DNA of 30,840 bases from CAYVMX01 sp964452725 (lineage in GTDB: Bacteria; Patescibacteriota; Gracilibacteria; JAHISY01), in the NCBI GenBank assembly GCA_964452725.1, contig CAYVMX010000012.1:1-30840 (forward strand). The letters are read 5' to 3'. Position 1 is the first letter of the stretch. The number at the start of each line of letters is the position of its first letter. Below are positions 21,867 to 29,437 of this stretch, in pieces. A program made the position numbers and the translations under genes. The notes under the pieces are model-generated. The model did no database searches. It was given only the letters and a program-made list of their open reading frames with translations, and was not told the origin of the DNA.

Positions 21867-21877
21867 AATGGAAGAGG

Positions 21878-22165
21878 TTATTTGGATCGTTTTTTGGTTT
21901 GCTTTGGTGCGGCAGCGTCCCAGACTTTGCGAGCGATATAGACAGTCAGTGCGATGAAGACGAGCCAGATCAGCGCATGAACGATCAGACCGACACCAAA
22001 CATACCTGTGGAGAGCTGACTAGCAGAACCCATACCCCAGCTGCCCATCATGTGATCTCCTGTAGCATCGAAGCCACATTCACCGCCAGACCCATCGGCT
22101 AGTGCGAGCGGGGTGATCAGGAGTAGTGCGAACATTCCGACGATGTAGCGTAAAAGGTTTTTCAT
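21878..22165 (-). CDS. Small membrane protein with Met/His/Cys-rich outer segment
   Basis: A 95-residue protein with a signal peptide (about 1-24), a short outer segment holding E-C-G-F-D-A-T-G-D-H-M-M-G-S-W-G-M-G, one membrane helix (about 54-75) and a strongly basic tail. Methionine, histidine and cysteine together are typical Cu(I) ligands. It lies between csoR and the DUF302 gene and is presumably copper-induced. I do not know a named family. A periplasm-side copper buffer is a reasonable guess. Confidence 0.65.
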   Translation of the reverse strand: MKNLLRYIVGMFALLLITPLALADGSGGECGFDATGDHMMGSWGMGSASQLSTGMFGVGLIVHALIWLVFIALTVYIARKVWDAAAPKQTKKRSK

Positions 22166-22185
22166 AGGGAAAGGTTGTTAAAGAA

Positions 22186-22461
22186 TTAACGGTTGGTGAT
22201 GCTGCAAACACGGACAAGCTCTTTGGCGAATTCGGCTTTTTTTGTTTTACTGCCAGTGGTGAGTTTAGTAGTACCGCAAGTTAGGAGGTGACTTTCGAGG
22301 ATGTAGTTATTAGTTTTTTTTAGCAAGCCTAGTGCGGCATTGACCTGTTGGGCTATGTCGATGCAGTACTGTCCCTTTTCGATCATTTTGATTACACGGG
22401 TGATCTGACCACTAGCCTTTTTTAGATTTGTGATGGAGCGAGACTTATAAGGATCAATCAT
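22186..22461 (-). CDS. csoR: CsoR-type copper-sensing repressor
   Basis: The 91-residue protein is an all-helical DUF156/CsoR repressor. The Cu(I) triad is present: C33 (Q-Y-C-I-D-I), H58 and C62 (S-H-L-L-T-C), which is the C-H-C set of copper-sensing CsoR rather than the pattern of the nickel sensor RcnR. The basic helix R8-x4-L-K-K-A-S-G-Q-I-T-R is the usual DNA-contact and dimer part. Copper binding releases the protein from DNA. Its own promoter carries a 17-bp dyad at 22505-22521, and the same dyad precedes copA, so it controls itself and both ends of the island. Confidence 0.94.
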   Translation of the reverse strand: MIDPYKSRSITNLKKASGQITRVIKMIEKGQYCIDIAQQVNAALGLLKKTNNYILESHLLTCGTTKLTTGSKTKKAEFAKELVRVCSITNR

Positions 22462-22494
22462 GATGGCATATTGAGATAAAAATTAATTTTTTAT

Positions 22495-22524
22495 AGTATA
22501 TCAGAACCTAGGGGGCAGGTTATA
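22495..22524 (-). promoter_or_regulatory. csoR promoter with CsoR-type operator
   Basis: On the minus strand TATAAC (22519-22524) and TATACT (22495-22500) are 18 bp apart. The dyad AACCTGCCCCCTAGGTT (22505-22521) lies at the same place relative to the -10 box as in the copA promoter and differs from it by one base. It should give copper-dependent autoregulation. Confidence 0.8.
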
Positions 22525-22646
22525 AAAAGTCCTTGACTGCTCTTTAAATATCCTTTTGAACAACTTATTTAGCAATATTCAAAGCAGCCATACTATGATC
22601 TGACTCTGGACTGTCGTAAACTGGTGGCAATCTATAAAGTCAATAT

Positions 22647-23594
22647 ATGAACCCCAAGACTCTCCTTATCACTGGTGGTGCTGGCTTCATCGGTAGTCAC
22701 TTTGTGAAGCTAGTACTGTCTGAGACGGACTGGCATGTCATAAATCTCGATGCTCTGACGTATGCGGGCAATTTAGACAATCTCAAAGAAGTGACTGCTA
22801 ATCCACGCTATGAGTTCGTTCAGGGTTCGATCACCGATCGTCAGCTCGTAGGTGAGCTGATGTCGCGCACTGATTTTGTTGCGCATTTAGCGGCAGAGAG
22901 CCACGTGGACAACTCCATCAAAAATCCTAGTATCTTCGTTGAAACGAATGTGCTGGGGACACAGACATTACTCGATGCTGCGCGAGAGCAGGGAGTTGAG
23001 CGTTTTCTACAGGTTGGCACAGATGAAGTCTATGGTAGTCTGCCACTCGACTCGACGGAGCGATTTACTGAGGAGTCGGTGCTCGCACCGAACTCTCCGT
23101 ATTCAGCGAGCAAGGCAGCAGCAGATCTACTCTGTCGGGCAGCCTACCGTACCTACGGATTGCCAGTCATGATCTCGCGCTGCTCCAATAACTACGGTAC
23201 GCATCAGCTATCGGAGAAGCTAATCCCAGTCGTCATCACCAAAGCTTTGAAAGATGAACAGATACCAGTCTATGGTGACGGTTTGAATGTACGCGACTGG
23301 ATCCATGTGGCGGATCATTGTCGAGCTTTGCTCGTCGTCTTGCGACAGGGTAAGGCAGGCGAGATCTACAATGTAGGCAGTGACAATGAAGTTGCTAATT
23401 TGGATTTGGTAAAAACTTTACTTAGGATTCTGGATAAACCGACAGATTTGATTCAGCACGTAGAGGATCGTCTCGGACATGACAGACGGTATGCGATCGA
23501 CTCTAGCAAGATCCAAAAAGAACTTGGCTGGTCACCTATACAGACAGATTTCGAAGCTGAACTAACTAAAGTCGTAGACTTTTATCGTGGTTAA
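22647..23594 (+). CDS. rfbB: dTDP-glucose 4,6-dehydratase
   Basis: A 315-residue short-chain dehydrogenase. The NAD-binding G-G-A-G-F-I-G-S-H-F lies at residues 9-18, H-L-A-A-E-S-H-V-D-N-S follows the fourth strand, T-D-E-V-Y-G gives the catalytic Asp and Glu, and Y-S-A-S-K-A-A gives Tyr-x3-Lys. The enzyme makes dTDP-4-keto-6-deoxyglucose, the second step to dTDP-rhamnose. rfbD follows with an 8-bp overlap; rfbA and rfbC are not in the window. It is read away from csoR, across a 185-bp gap that holds the csoR promoter. No Shine-Dalgarno site is seen. Confidence 0.95.
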   Translation: MNPKTLLITGGAGFIGSHFVKLVLSETDWHVINLDALTYAGNLDNLKEVTANPRYEFVQGSITDRQLVGELMSRTDFVAHLAAESHVDNSIKNPSIFVETNVLGTQTLLDAAREQGVERFLQVGTDEVYGSLPLDSTERFTEESVLAPNSPYSASKAAADLLCRAAYRTYGLPVMISRCSNNYGTHQLSEKLIPVVITKALKDEQIPVYGDGLNVRDWIHVADHCRALLVVLRQGKAGEIYNVGSDNEVANLDLVKTLLRILDKPTDLIQHVEDRLGHDRRYAIDSSKIQKELGWSPIQTDFEAELTKVVDFYRG

Positions 23595-24411
23595 AATACT
23601 CCTCACTGGTGCCGAGGGTATGCTGGGGTCAGCACTTACAGCAGTTTTGGGTTCGGATAATGAGGTTTTGGTGTTCAATAAATCTGAACTGGACATCACA
23701 GATTCTATGTCTGTGGAGCAAAAAATCGTAGAGCTAAAGCCAGATGTAGTTGTCAATGCAGCGGCTTATACAGCTGTCGATGATTGTGAGGTGCACGCAG
23801 ATGAGGCGACTACTATCAATGGCGGAGCTGTCAAAAATTTAGCTCAGGCTTGTCAGCGATCTGGTGTGCTACTGGTACATTTTTCAACTGACTATGTCTT
23901 CGACGGAGGTAGCTCGGAGGGCTATGCAGAAGACGCTGATCCAAATCCGATCAATACTTATGGTCGCAGTAAATTGGCAGGTGAGGTAGCCATTCTCCAG
24001 TCTGGCTGTCGGTATGTGATCGTACGGACGAGTTGGCTTTTTGGGCCAAATGGTAAAAATTTTGTCGAGACTATGTTGCGTTTGAGTCGAAAACACAAGG
24101 AGATAAAAATCGTGTCCGATCAGACTGGTTGCCCGACGTATACCTACGACCTTGCAGAGGCAGTACAGGATCTGATCATCTCTGGTGCGACGGGTATTTT
24201 TCACCTGACCAATGCAGGTACGGTTAGCTGGGCAGATTTTGCGACGGAGATTTTTCAGCAAATAGGGTCATCTACCGAGGTCATCTCGATACCGACCAGC
24301 CAATACCCTACACCAGCAGCGCGTCCAGCGTGCTCCGTGCTACTAAACACCAAACTGCCAGCGTTACGTAGCTGGCAGGCAGCACTGGGGGATTATTTAC
24401 AAAAGATCTAG
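23587..24411 (+). CDS. rfbD: dTDP-4-dehydrorhamnose reductase
   Basis: A 274-residue protein starting with GTG at 23587, overlapping the end of rfbB. It has the Rossmann G-A-E-G-M-L-G-S-A-L, V-V-N-A-A-A-Y-T-A-V-D-D-C-E, F-S-T-D-Y-V-F-D-G and Y-G-R-S-K-L-A-G-E typical of RfbD/RmlD. It reduces dTDP-4-keto-L-rhamnose to dTDP-L-rhamnose, the sugar donor for surface polysaccharide. Its stop shares a CTAG with the stop of the convergent miaB gene. Confidence 0.95.
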   Translation: MVKILLTGAEGMLGSALTAVLGSDNEVLVFNKSELDITDSMSVEQKIVELKPDVVVNAAAYTAVDDCEVHADEATTINGGAVKNLAQACQRSGVLLVHFSTDYVFDGGSSEGYAEDADPNPINTYGRSKLAGEVAILQSGCRYVIVRTSWLFGPNGKNFVETMLRLSRKHKEIKIVSDQTGCPTYTYDLAEAVQDLIISGATGIFHLTNAGTVSWADFATEIFQQIGSSTEVISIPTSQYPTPAARPACSVLLNTKLPALRSWQAALGDYLQKI

Positions 24412-25697
24412 GTCAATTCACCGATTAGCTCTAATGTTTGCGGTTTGGTAATTTTTACTTTGACGAGTTTTCCGATTAGCTCATCTGTGCCGGGGAATCC
24501 AACCAAATAAAACTCACTACTGCGTCCTTTGCAGATTCCGTTTGTATGTTTTTCTACCAAGACTTCGAGTATTTGGTCTTTGAGTGTGGCGTATTTTTGA
24601 CTAGTAATTTTCTTGAGAAGTTCGTTGAGTGTGTGCCAGCGTTTGGTCTTGGTGGTTTCAGCTATCTGGTCGGGCAGGTCGGCGGCAGCTGTGCCGAGAC
24701 GTGGAGAGTAGCGTGAAAAGTAGGCAAACTCAAAGGCAGCTCGTCGATAAAACTCTAATAAATCTTCGAATTGTGCATCAGTCTCACCTGGGAAGCCAAC
24801 GATTAAATCAGTCGTCAGACTGGCAGTCGGTAGGCGCGTCCGAAATTTTTTGATCAAATCCAAATACTCTGTAGCAGAGTAGCCGCGATTCATGCGTCGC
24901 AGCACTTCGTCATTGCCATGCTGTACTGGTAGGTGAAGGTGACGTTCAATATTGGCATGACGCTCCATCACGTCGATTACACTTTCATCGAAGTCTTTTG
25001 GGTGGCTACTAGTGAAGCGTAAACGCTTCAGGCCTGGTATTTGAGCGACTTGGTCGAGTAGTTTGGCGAAAGCACTAGATTTTTTTTGGTAGCTGTCGAC
25101 ATTTTGTCCGAGGAGTGTGATCTCTAGTGCACCGTGCTCGACAGCCTGTCGGCACTCAGCTAGGATCTCGGCTGGTGTACGGCTAATCTCACGACCACGC
25201 GTGAGTGGCACGACACAGTAGGTACACCAGTTGTCGCAGCCAGTCATGATAGGTACGAATACTTGAGCCTGACTACTGCGAGCAGGCGGTATAGAAAAAT
25301 AGGTTTTTTCATAGGCTGCTAAAGGCTTGCCGCCTAGTAGCTCTGGTAGCTGAACAGTGTCTTCTATGCGCCAGACAAAGTCGAGAGTAGAGGATTTTTT
25401 TAGCAATGTGTCACGTTTTATATCACTCTGAATAGAAGTCTGGCGTACCATACAGCCAGTGAGTCCTATTTTGAGTGTTGGTTTTTGGATTTTTAGTTGA
25501 GCAAGTTTGTCTAGCTCACTGTAGACGCGGTCTTCGGCCTTTTTTTTGACAGAGCAAGTGACGAAAAGCACCAAGTCGGCTGATGCCAAATCAGGTGTTT
25601 GCTGCCAGCCTACTGCCTGTAAGACAGTAGTAATGCGCTCGGCATCAGAGTAGTTCATCTGGCAGCCGAGTATATGTAGTAGGTACTTTTTTGGCAT
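24408..25697 (-). CDS. miaB: tRNA-2-methylthio-N6-dimethylallyladenosine synthase-like methylthiotransferase
   Basis: A 429-residue radical SAM methylthiotransferase. The N-terminal domain has the three cysteines that hold the second Fe-S cluster (G-C-Q-M-N, V-T-C-S-V, L-T-G-C-M). The radical SAM motif is C-D-N-W-C-T-Y-C. The C-terminal part (about 365-429) is a TRAM RNA-binding domain. G-C-Q-M-N-Y-S-D-A-E points to MiaB rather than RimO or MtaB. The enzyme adds a methylthio group to A37 of tRNAs. It is transcribed together with, or shortly after, the bPH2 genes. No Shine-Dalgarno site is seen. Confidence 0.92.
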   Translation of the reverse strand: MPKKYLLHILGCQMNYSDAERITTVLQAVGWQQTPDLASADLVLFVTCSVKKKAEDRVYSELDKLAQLKIQKPTLKIGLTGCMVRQTSIQSDIKRDTLLKKSSTLDFVWRIEDTVQLPELLGGKPLAAYEKTYFSIPPARSSQAQVFVPIMTGCDNWCTYCVVPLTRGREISRTPAEILAECRQAVEHGALEITLLGQNVDSYQKKSSAFAKLLDQVAQIPGLKRLRFTSSHPKDFDESVIDVMERHANIERHLHLPVQHGNDEVLRRMNRGYSATEYLDLIKKFRTRLPTASLTTDLIVGFPGETDAQFEDLLEFYRRAAFEFAYFSRYSPRLGTAAADLPDQIAETTKTKRWHTLNELLKKITSQKYATLKDQILEVLVEKHTNGICKGRSSEFYLVGFPGTDELIGKLVKVKITKPQTLELIGELT

Positions 25698-25717
25698 TTA
25701 TTTTTTTACTTTTTTTA

Positions 25718-26296
25718 TTATAGACTTTTGCTGGTTTTACTTTTAGCGCTTCCAGTTTGTGCTACACGATCACCGTGTCGAGTCAGAAAGTCTTCTTTTT
25801 CGTTCAAAATTGCCTGAGTAATACTCCCAGGATTTGCAATATGATCTATCTGAAAAACACGATCACGGGCAGCAGTCTGGATAGATAGACTGCCATAATG
25901 CAAGAGATTGCTCCAAAAACCACTTGTTGTGTCACGTACGTCTTGTAATAGGTCGAGGCTAGTCTCGGAGATCGAAAGTGAAAAAAGCCCATCTTGGGTA
26001 ATATCAATGATTCTTTGGTCAGTGATTATTACACAATCAAAATCTTCATCAATCCAACGTAAGTATGCCCAAAGCCACATACTAAGTAGGTAGATAATCA
26101 ATATAAAAAGTATGATCTGTAAAAATGCCATACCATTGAAAAAACGAGTAGAGATATGTGTGATAACGAGAGTCAAACCACCACCAAACAATGTAGTATA
26201 AAAAAATATACGGAAATAAACGATCCAATGTTTATGAATCCAAAGTTTGATTACTTCGTCTTCACGCATGCCAGGAAATGTACGATTGAGGTTCAT
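25718..26296 (-). CDS. bPH2-domain membrane protein, copy 2
   Basis: A 192-residue protein with two membrane helices (about 28-50 and 55-80) followed by a bacterial PH domain (bPH2/YdbT-like), recognised by D-C-V-I-I-T-D-Q-R-I-I-D-I and Q-D-V-R-D-T-T-S-G-F-W ... G-S-L-S-I-Q-T-A. It is a paralogue of the protein encoded just upstream. The N-terminal P-G-x-R-x-x-E-x-x-x-L is shared as well. The role of these proteins is unknown; membrane-lipid or envelope binding is the usual suggestion. Confidence 0.85.
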   Translation of the reverse strand: MNLNRTFPGMREDEVIKLWIHKHWIVYFRIFFYTTLFGGGLTLVITHISTRFFNGMAFLQIILFILIIYLLSMWLWAYLRWIDEDFDCVIITDQRIIDITQDGLFSLSISETSLDLLQDVRDTTSGFWSNLLHYGSLSIQTAARDRVFQIDHIANPGSITQAILNEKEDFLTRHGDRVAQTGSAKSKTSKSL

Positions 26297-26301
26297 AGTA
26301 T

Positions 26302-27042
26302 TTAGATTTGATCATTTTCTTCACGGCGACCGAGTGGGGTGATAGGTAGTGATTCGCCACCGCTGCGTAAGCGCTGAATTTCTGTATCGGAGAGATTATC
26401 ATTGGGGCGTCTGCCGACTGTACTGGTCTGCGTAGACACATCAGATCCGCGACGACGTTGTGCGCTTTGACGTTGAACATCAAGGATTTTTCTTGCAGTG
26501 AGATGAGGTGATTTGATACCCTGCGTGGTGAAGCCGGTGTCGCGGCTAGCAGTTTGGATTTCGAGGTCTCCGACATCAAAAAAAGTACCAAGCAATCCAC
26601 TCGTTGTACCGATGACATCTTGGATTTTGTTGAGATTGGTTTCGAGCACCTGACGAGAAAAAAGACTAGTCTGAATAATATCTACAATTCGTTCATTACT
26701 GATAACGAGTACAGAAAGTTCGTTTTTTAAGAACTCGATAAAAGTATAAAGCCAGATCGATAAGAGATAAAATAGATAGTTGAAATAGAGCCACTGCCAA
26801 ATAGTATCGTCAAGCCGAATAAACGAAATACCGTAAAATATAGCTACTGGCACAATGACAGCAAAAAACAAAAACCGTAAAAAAATCTTAAATTCAAGAA
26901 TCCAATGGCGACGAATGAAGAGTTGGACTATTTCACTGGCTCGCTGCCCAGGAAAAAAATCACGCGCACGATGGACTTTCGTATGTAGTGCGTGGATTTC
27001 TTCGTGTATCTTGGACGGACTGGCAGGATCTACTGAGGACAC
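26302..27042 (-). CDS. bPH2-domain membrane protein, copy 1
   Basis: A 246-residue paralogue of the next gene: P-G-Q-R-A-S-E-I-V-Q-L, two membrane helices (about 52-72 and 82-105), and a bPH2 domain with S-V-L-V-I-S-N-E-R-I-V-D-I and Q-D-V-I-G-T-T-S-G-L-L ... G-D-L-E-I-Q-T-A-S-R-D. The C-terminal 60 residues are Arg/Ser/Gln-rich and probably disordered. The start is a GTG at 27042 with no Shine-Dalgarno site, 9 bp after the polymerase/ligase stop. The gap to its partner is 5 bp, so the two should be made together and may act as a complex. Confidence 0.85.
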   Translation of the reverse strand: MSSVDPASPSKIHEEIHALHTKVHRARDFFPGQRASEIVQLFIRRHWILEFKIFLRFLFFAVIVPVAIFYGISFIRLDDTIWQWLYFNYLFYLLSIWLYTFIEFLKNELSVLVISNERIVDIIQTSLFSRQVLETNLNKIQDVIGTTSGLLGTFFDVGDLEIQTASRDTGFTTQGIKSPHLTARKILDVQRQSAQRRRGSDVSTQTSTVGRRPNDNLSDTEIQRLRSGGESLPITPLGRREENDQI

Positions 27043-27051
27043 TTTTTTAGT

Positions 27052-28323
27052 TTAGGCGCGTGAGTCGCTTTCCTCAACTACCGTGATCGTGATACCAGCG
27101 AGTAAAAAAAGCGTCAGGGCAGTGGGGGAGTCTTCGAGTGGATGCAAAAAAAGTGCGACAGTCATGATACCGACTAGACTATAGCGCAGTGGGGATTTGA
27201 TTCTATTTAATATCAGTAAGAGCGCAGCCAAAAATCCTAGAAAAAGTAGTCCGCCGAGCCAGCCTAGCTCTAGCGTGATGCCGAGATAGGTGTTTTCCGG
27301 AGTGAGTCCGATACTCGTACTATCGAAGCGTTGGCTGACGCCAGCTGTTGTGCCGATTCCTAGTCCGAGCGGATTTGCTTTGACTATTTCGATAGCAGCC
27401 AAACTGCGTTCGAAGTGAGCACTGGTGCTAGCGCGACGAAAGACGATTTCACTAAAATTAGATTGAAAAGTTATCAAGCTAATCAATGCTATGCTGGCGA
27501 CTATACCACCGAGTAAGAGTTTTTTCCTCAGCTTTGGTTTTAATTTGCTGCGCCACTGATAAGTCACGAGTGAGAGCAGGATACAAGCTAGACCGATCCA
27601 GACAGCACGTGAGTATGTGAAGAAAAATACAGGCAGGCTACCAAGTGTGACTATGGCTGCCAGACGATTGGATCGTTGTCGCCACCATGCTATAGCAGCA
27701 AGTGGTAGCACTACGAGTAGATATGTACTGAGCTGATTGGGTCCAGCGAACGTACTCTGGAGGCGGATAATATCAGTTTCACCGATTAGGTGATACATTG
27801 GCAGATTGCCACCTGGTAGCCAGCTACTGATGTTTTCCGAGTAGCCGAAGTAGGCGAGGAAGTCAGGTGGTAATACGGTTTTTTGGAGTATGCCAAAGAG
27901 TATAACGAAAGCGGCAGATCCCAGTGTGATCTGGATCAAGCGAGTTCGTTGTATCGGTGACCATTCAAATAGTTGTATAGCCAGAAAGGCGACCAAAAAG
28001 AGCGTAGCAGTCCGCAGTCCATAGACTCTCTGTAGCGGATCACCAGGACCAAAAATCGCATAGCCTAATGCAAGGAGTATGAGCGCCAGTGCGAATAAAT
28101 TGACTGGAGTTTTTAGTAGCTGCCAGTTTTTTTTGGCTAGAGAGGGGAGTCGAAAAAGTGCTAGCAAAACTAGTAAACCAACGAAGATTTCTTTCCAAGC
28201 CTGAACTACGATTGTCCAGTTTGCTTGCCAAAAAAAAGAATGAAACCATGTCCAGCCAAAAGCGTGGAAAGGCAGTACAGCGAGGAGTATCGCGACGACA
28301 TAGAAGGCGATTCTATTGAGCAT
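27052..28323 (-). CDS. O-antigen polymerase/ligase family membrane protein
   Basis: A 423-residue protein with about 12 membrane helices and a large central outer loop (about residues 130-195, including the Y-S-E-N-I-S-S-W-L-P-G-G-N stretch), then T-Y-S-R-A-V-W-I-G and, after another loop, G-L-T-P-E-N-T-Y-L-G, which fit the Wzy_C (O-antigen ligase-like) family. Such proteins polymerise or attach surface glycans. The dTDP-rhamnose genes encoded nearby could supply sugar. The start overlaps the end of murG by 11 bp. Confidence 0.82.
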   Translation of the reverse strand: MLNRIAFYVVAILLAVLPFHAFGWTWFHSFFWQANWTIVVQAWKEIFVGLLVLLALFRLPSLAKKNWQLLKTPVNLFALALILLALGYAIFGPGDPLQRVYGLRTATLFLVAFLAIQLFEWSPIQRTRLIQITLGSAAFVILFGILQKTVLPPDFLAYFGYSENISSWLPGGNLPMYHLIGETDIIRLQSTFAGPNQLSTYLLVVLPLAAIAWWRQRSNRLAAIVTLGSLPVFFFTYSRAVWIGLACILLSLVTYQWRSKLKPKLRKKLLLGGIVASIALISLITFQSNFSEIVFRRASTSAHFERSLAAIEIVKANPLGLGIGTTAGVSQRFDSTSIGLTPENTYLGITLELGWLGGLLFLGFLAALLLILNRIKSPLRYSLVGIMTVALFLHPLEDSPTALTLFLLAGITITVVEESDSRA

Positions 28324-29437
28324 TTTTTAAGATTAGTTTAGCAATTTTCAAAGCTGCATTTGGTGTAGCGAGTTTTTGGACAGCCTTGCTCATAGTATTG
28401 AGTTTACGCTTGCTTACTAGTAGCTCAGTGATCTCGGTGGCAAAAGCACTTGGATTGATCGACTCTTGGGTGTAGATCTTGGCAGCATTTTTCTTGGCAA
28501 AGAATTCAGCATTCAAAAGTTGGTCGCCACGACTACCAGCGGCAGGCAGTGGTATCAGCACACTAGGTTTGCCAGCAGCTGCCAGCTCAAAAAGCGTACC
28601 AGCACCAGCACGACAAATCACAAGGCTGGCGGCAGCGAGGACATCGGGATATTCCTTGTCCAAGTACCCAAAAACTCTGAGGTCAGAAATCCTAGTTTTT
28701 AGTTTTGGCTTTTTATTTGGTCCAGTCAGCCAGACTATATTGGACTGTTTGGCTAGTTTGGGCGTGATTTTGGCGACTAGTCGGTTCAAAAACACTGCAC
28801 CAGTCGAGCCACCAGTGATTAGTAGGATTGGTTTCGAGTTCCGAAATTTTAGAAATCTCTTACCACGTATAGCGCTACCGACTGGTCGTACAGGATTCCC
28901 AGTGGTGGTGATTTTTTTGGCAGACAGGTACTTCTTTGTCTCAGCGAAGCTAACACAGACTTGATTGGCGAAACGGACAGTGAGTTTGGTCGCGAGTCCA
29001 GGTGTGATGTCTGACTCGTGAGTGATGAGTGGGATTTTCAAAAAGCCAGCAGCTAGTGCGACTGGTACAGAGACGTAGCCGCCTTTGGCAAAGACAGCAT
29101 CGGGTCGGAGTCGTCTGAGTAGCTGTACAGCCTGTACTATGCCGACTGGTACACGTAGAGCGTCAGTGAGGTTCGCCAGACTAGGGTAGCGGCGCAGCTT
29201 ACCTGTGGCGACGGAGTAGTAGGGTAGTCCAGCTCTTCGTACTAGTCCGCGCTCGACTCCACTGTGGCTCCCGATGTAGCTGATCTTACTTGCTGGTGCT
29301 AGCTTGTGGAGCTCGGTGATGACAGCCAAGCACGGTATCACATGTCCGCCAGTGCCACCACCAGTGAAGACAATGTGTGGTTTAGGCGTGACGTCTTTGC
29401 GGGCGTCCTTCACGGTAGTGACTTGTTGTTTGGACAT
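28313..29437 (-). CDS. murG: UDP-GlcNAc:lipid I GlcNAc transferase
   Basis: MurG makes lipid II on the inner face of the membrane. The 374-residue protein has the N-terminal T-G-G-G-T-G-G-H-V-I-P-C-L-A-V loop, E-R-G-L-V-R-R-A-G, A-K-G-G-Y-V-S-V-P-V, H-E-S-D-I-T-P-G-L-A and, in the C-terminal UDP-sugar domain, T-G-G-S-T-G-A and I-C-R-A-G-A-G-T-L-F-E, all MurG signatures. The gene overlaps ftsW by 56 bp. Read from the ATG at 29437, it carries about 20 extra residues ahead of the fold, and no better ATG is seen. Confidence 0.95.
   Translation of the reverse strand: MSKQQVTTVKDARKDVTPKPHIVFTGGGTGGHVIPCLAVITELHKLAPASKISYIGSHSGVERGLVRRAGLPYYSVATGKLRRYPSLANLTDALRVPVGIVQAVQLLRRLRPDAVFAKGGYVSVPVALAAGFLKIPLITHESDITPGLATKLTVRFANQVCVSFAETKKYLSAKKITTTGNPVRPVGSAIRGKRFLKFRNSKPILLITGGSTGAVFLNRLVAKITPKLAKQSNIVWLTGPNKKPKLKTRISDLRVFGYLDKEYPDVLAAASLVICRAGAGTLFELAAAGKPSVLIPLPAAGSRGDQLLNAEFFAKKNAAKIYTQESINPSAFATEITELLVSKRKLNTMSKAVQKLATPNAALKIAKLILKNAQ

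Noticed and set aside
28479..28964. 161-codon plus-strand frame opposite murG
   Set aside because: murG motifs are intact on the other strand; this is a mirror of its codon use.
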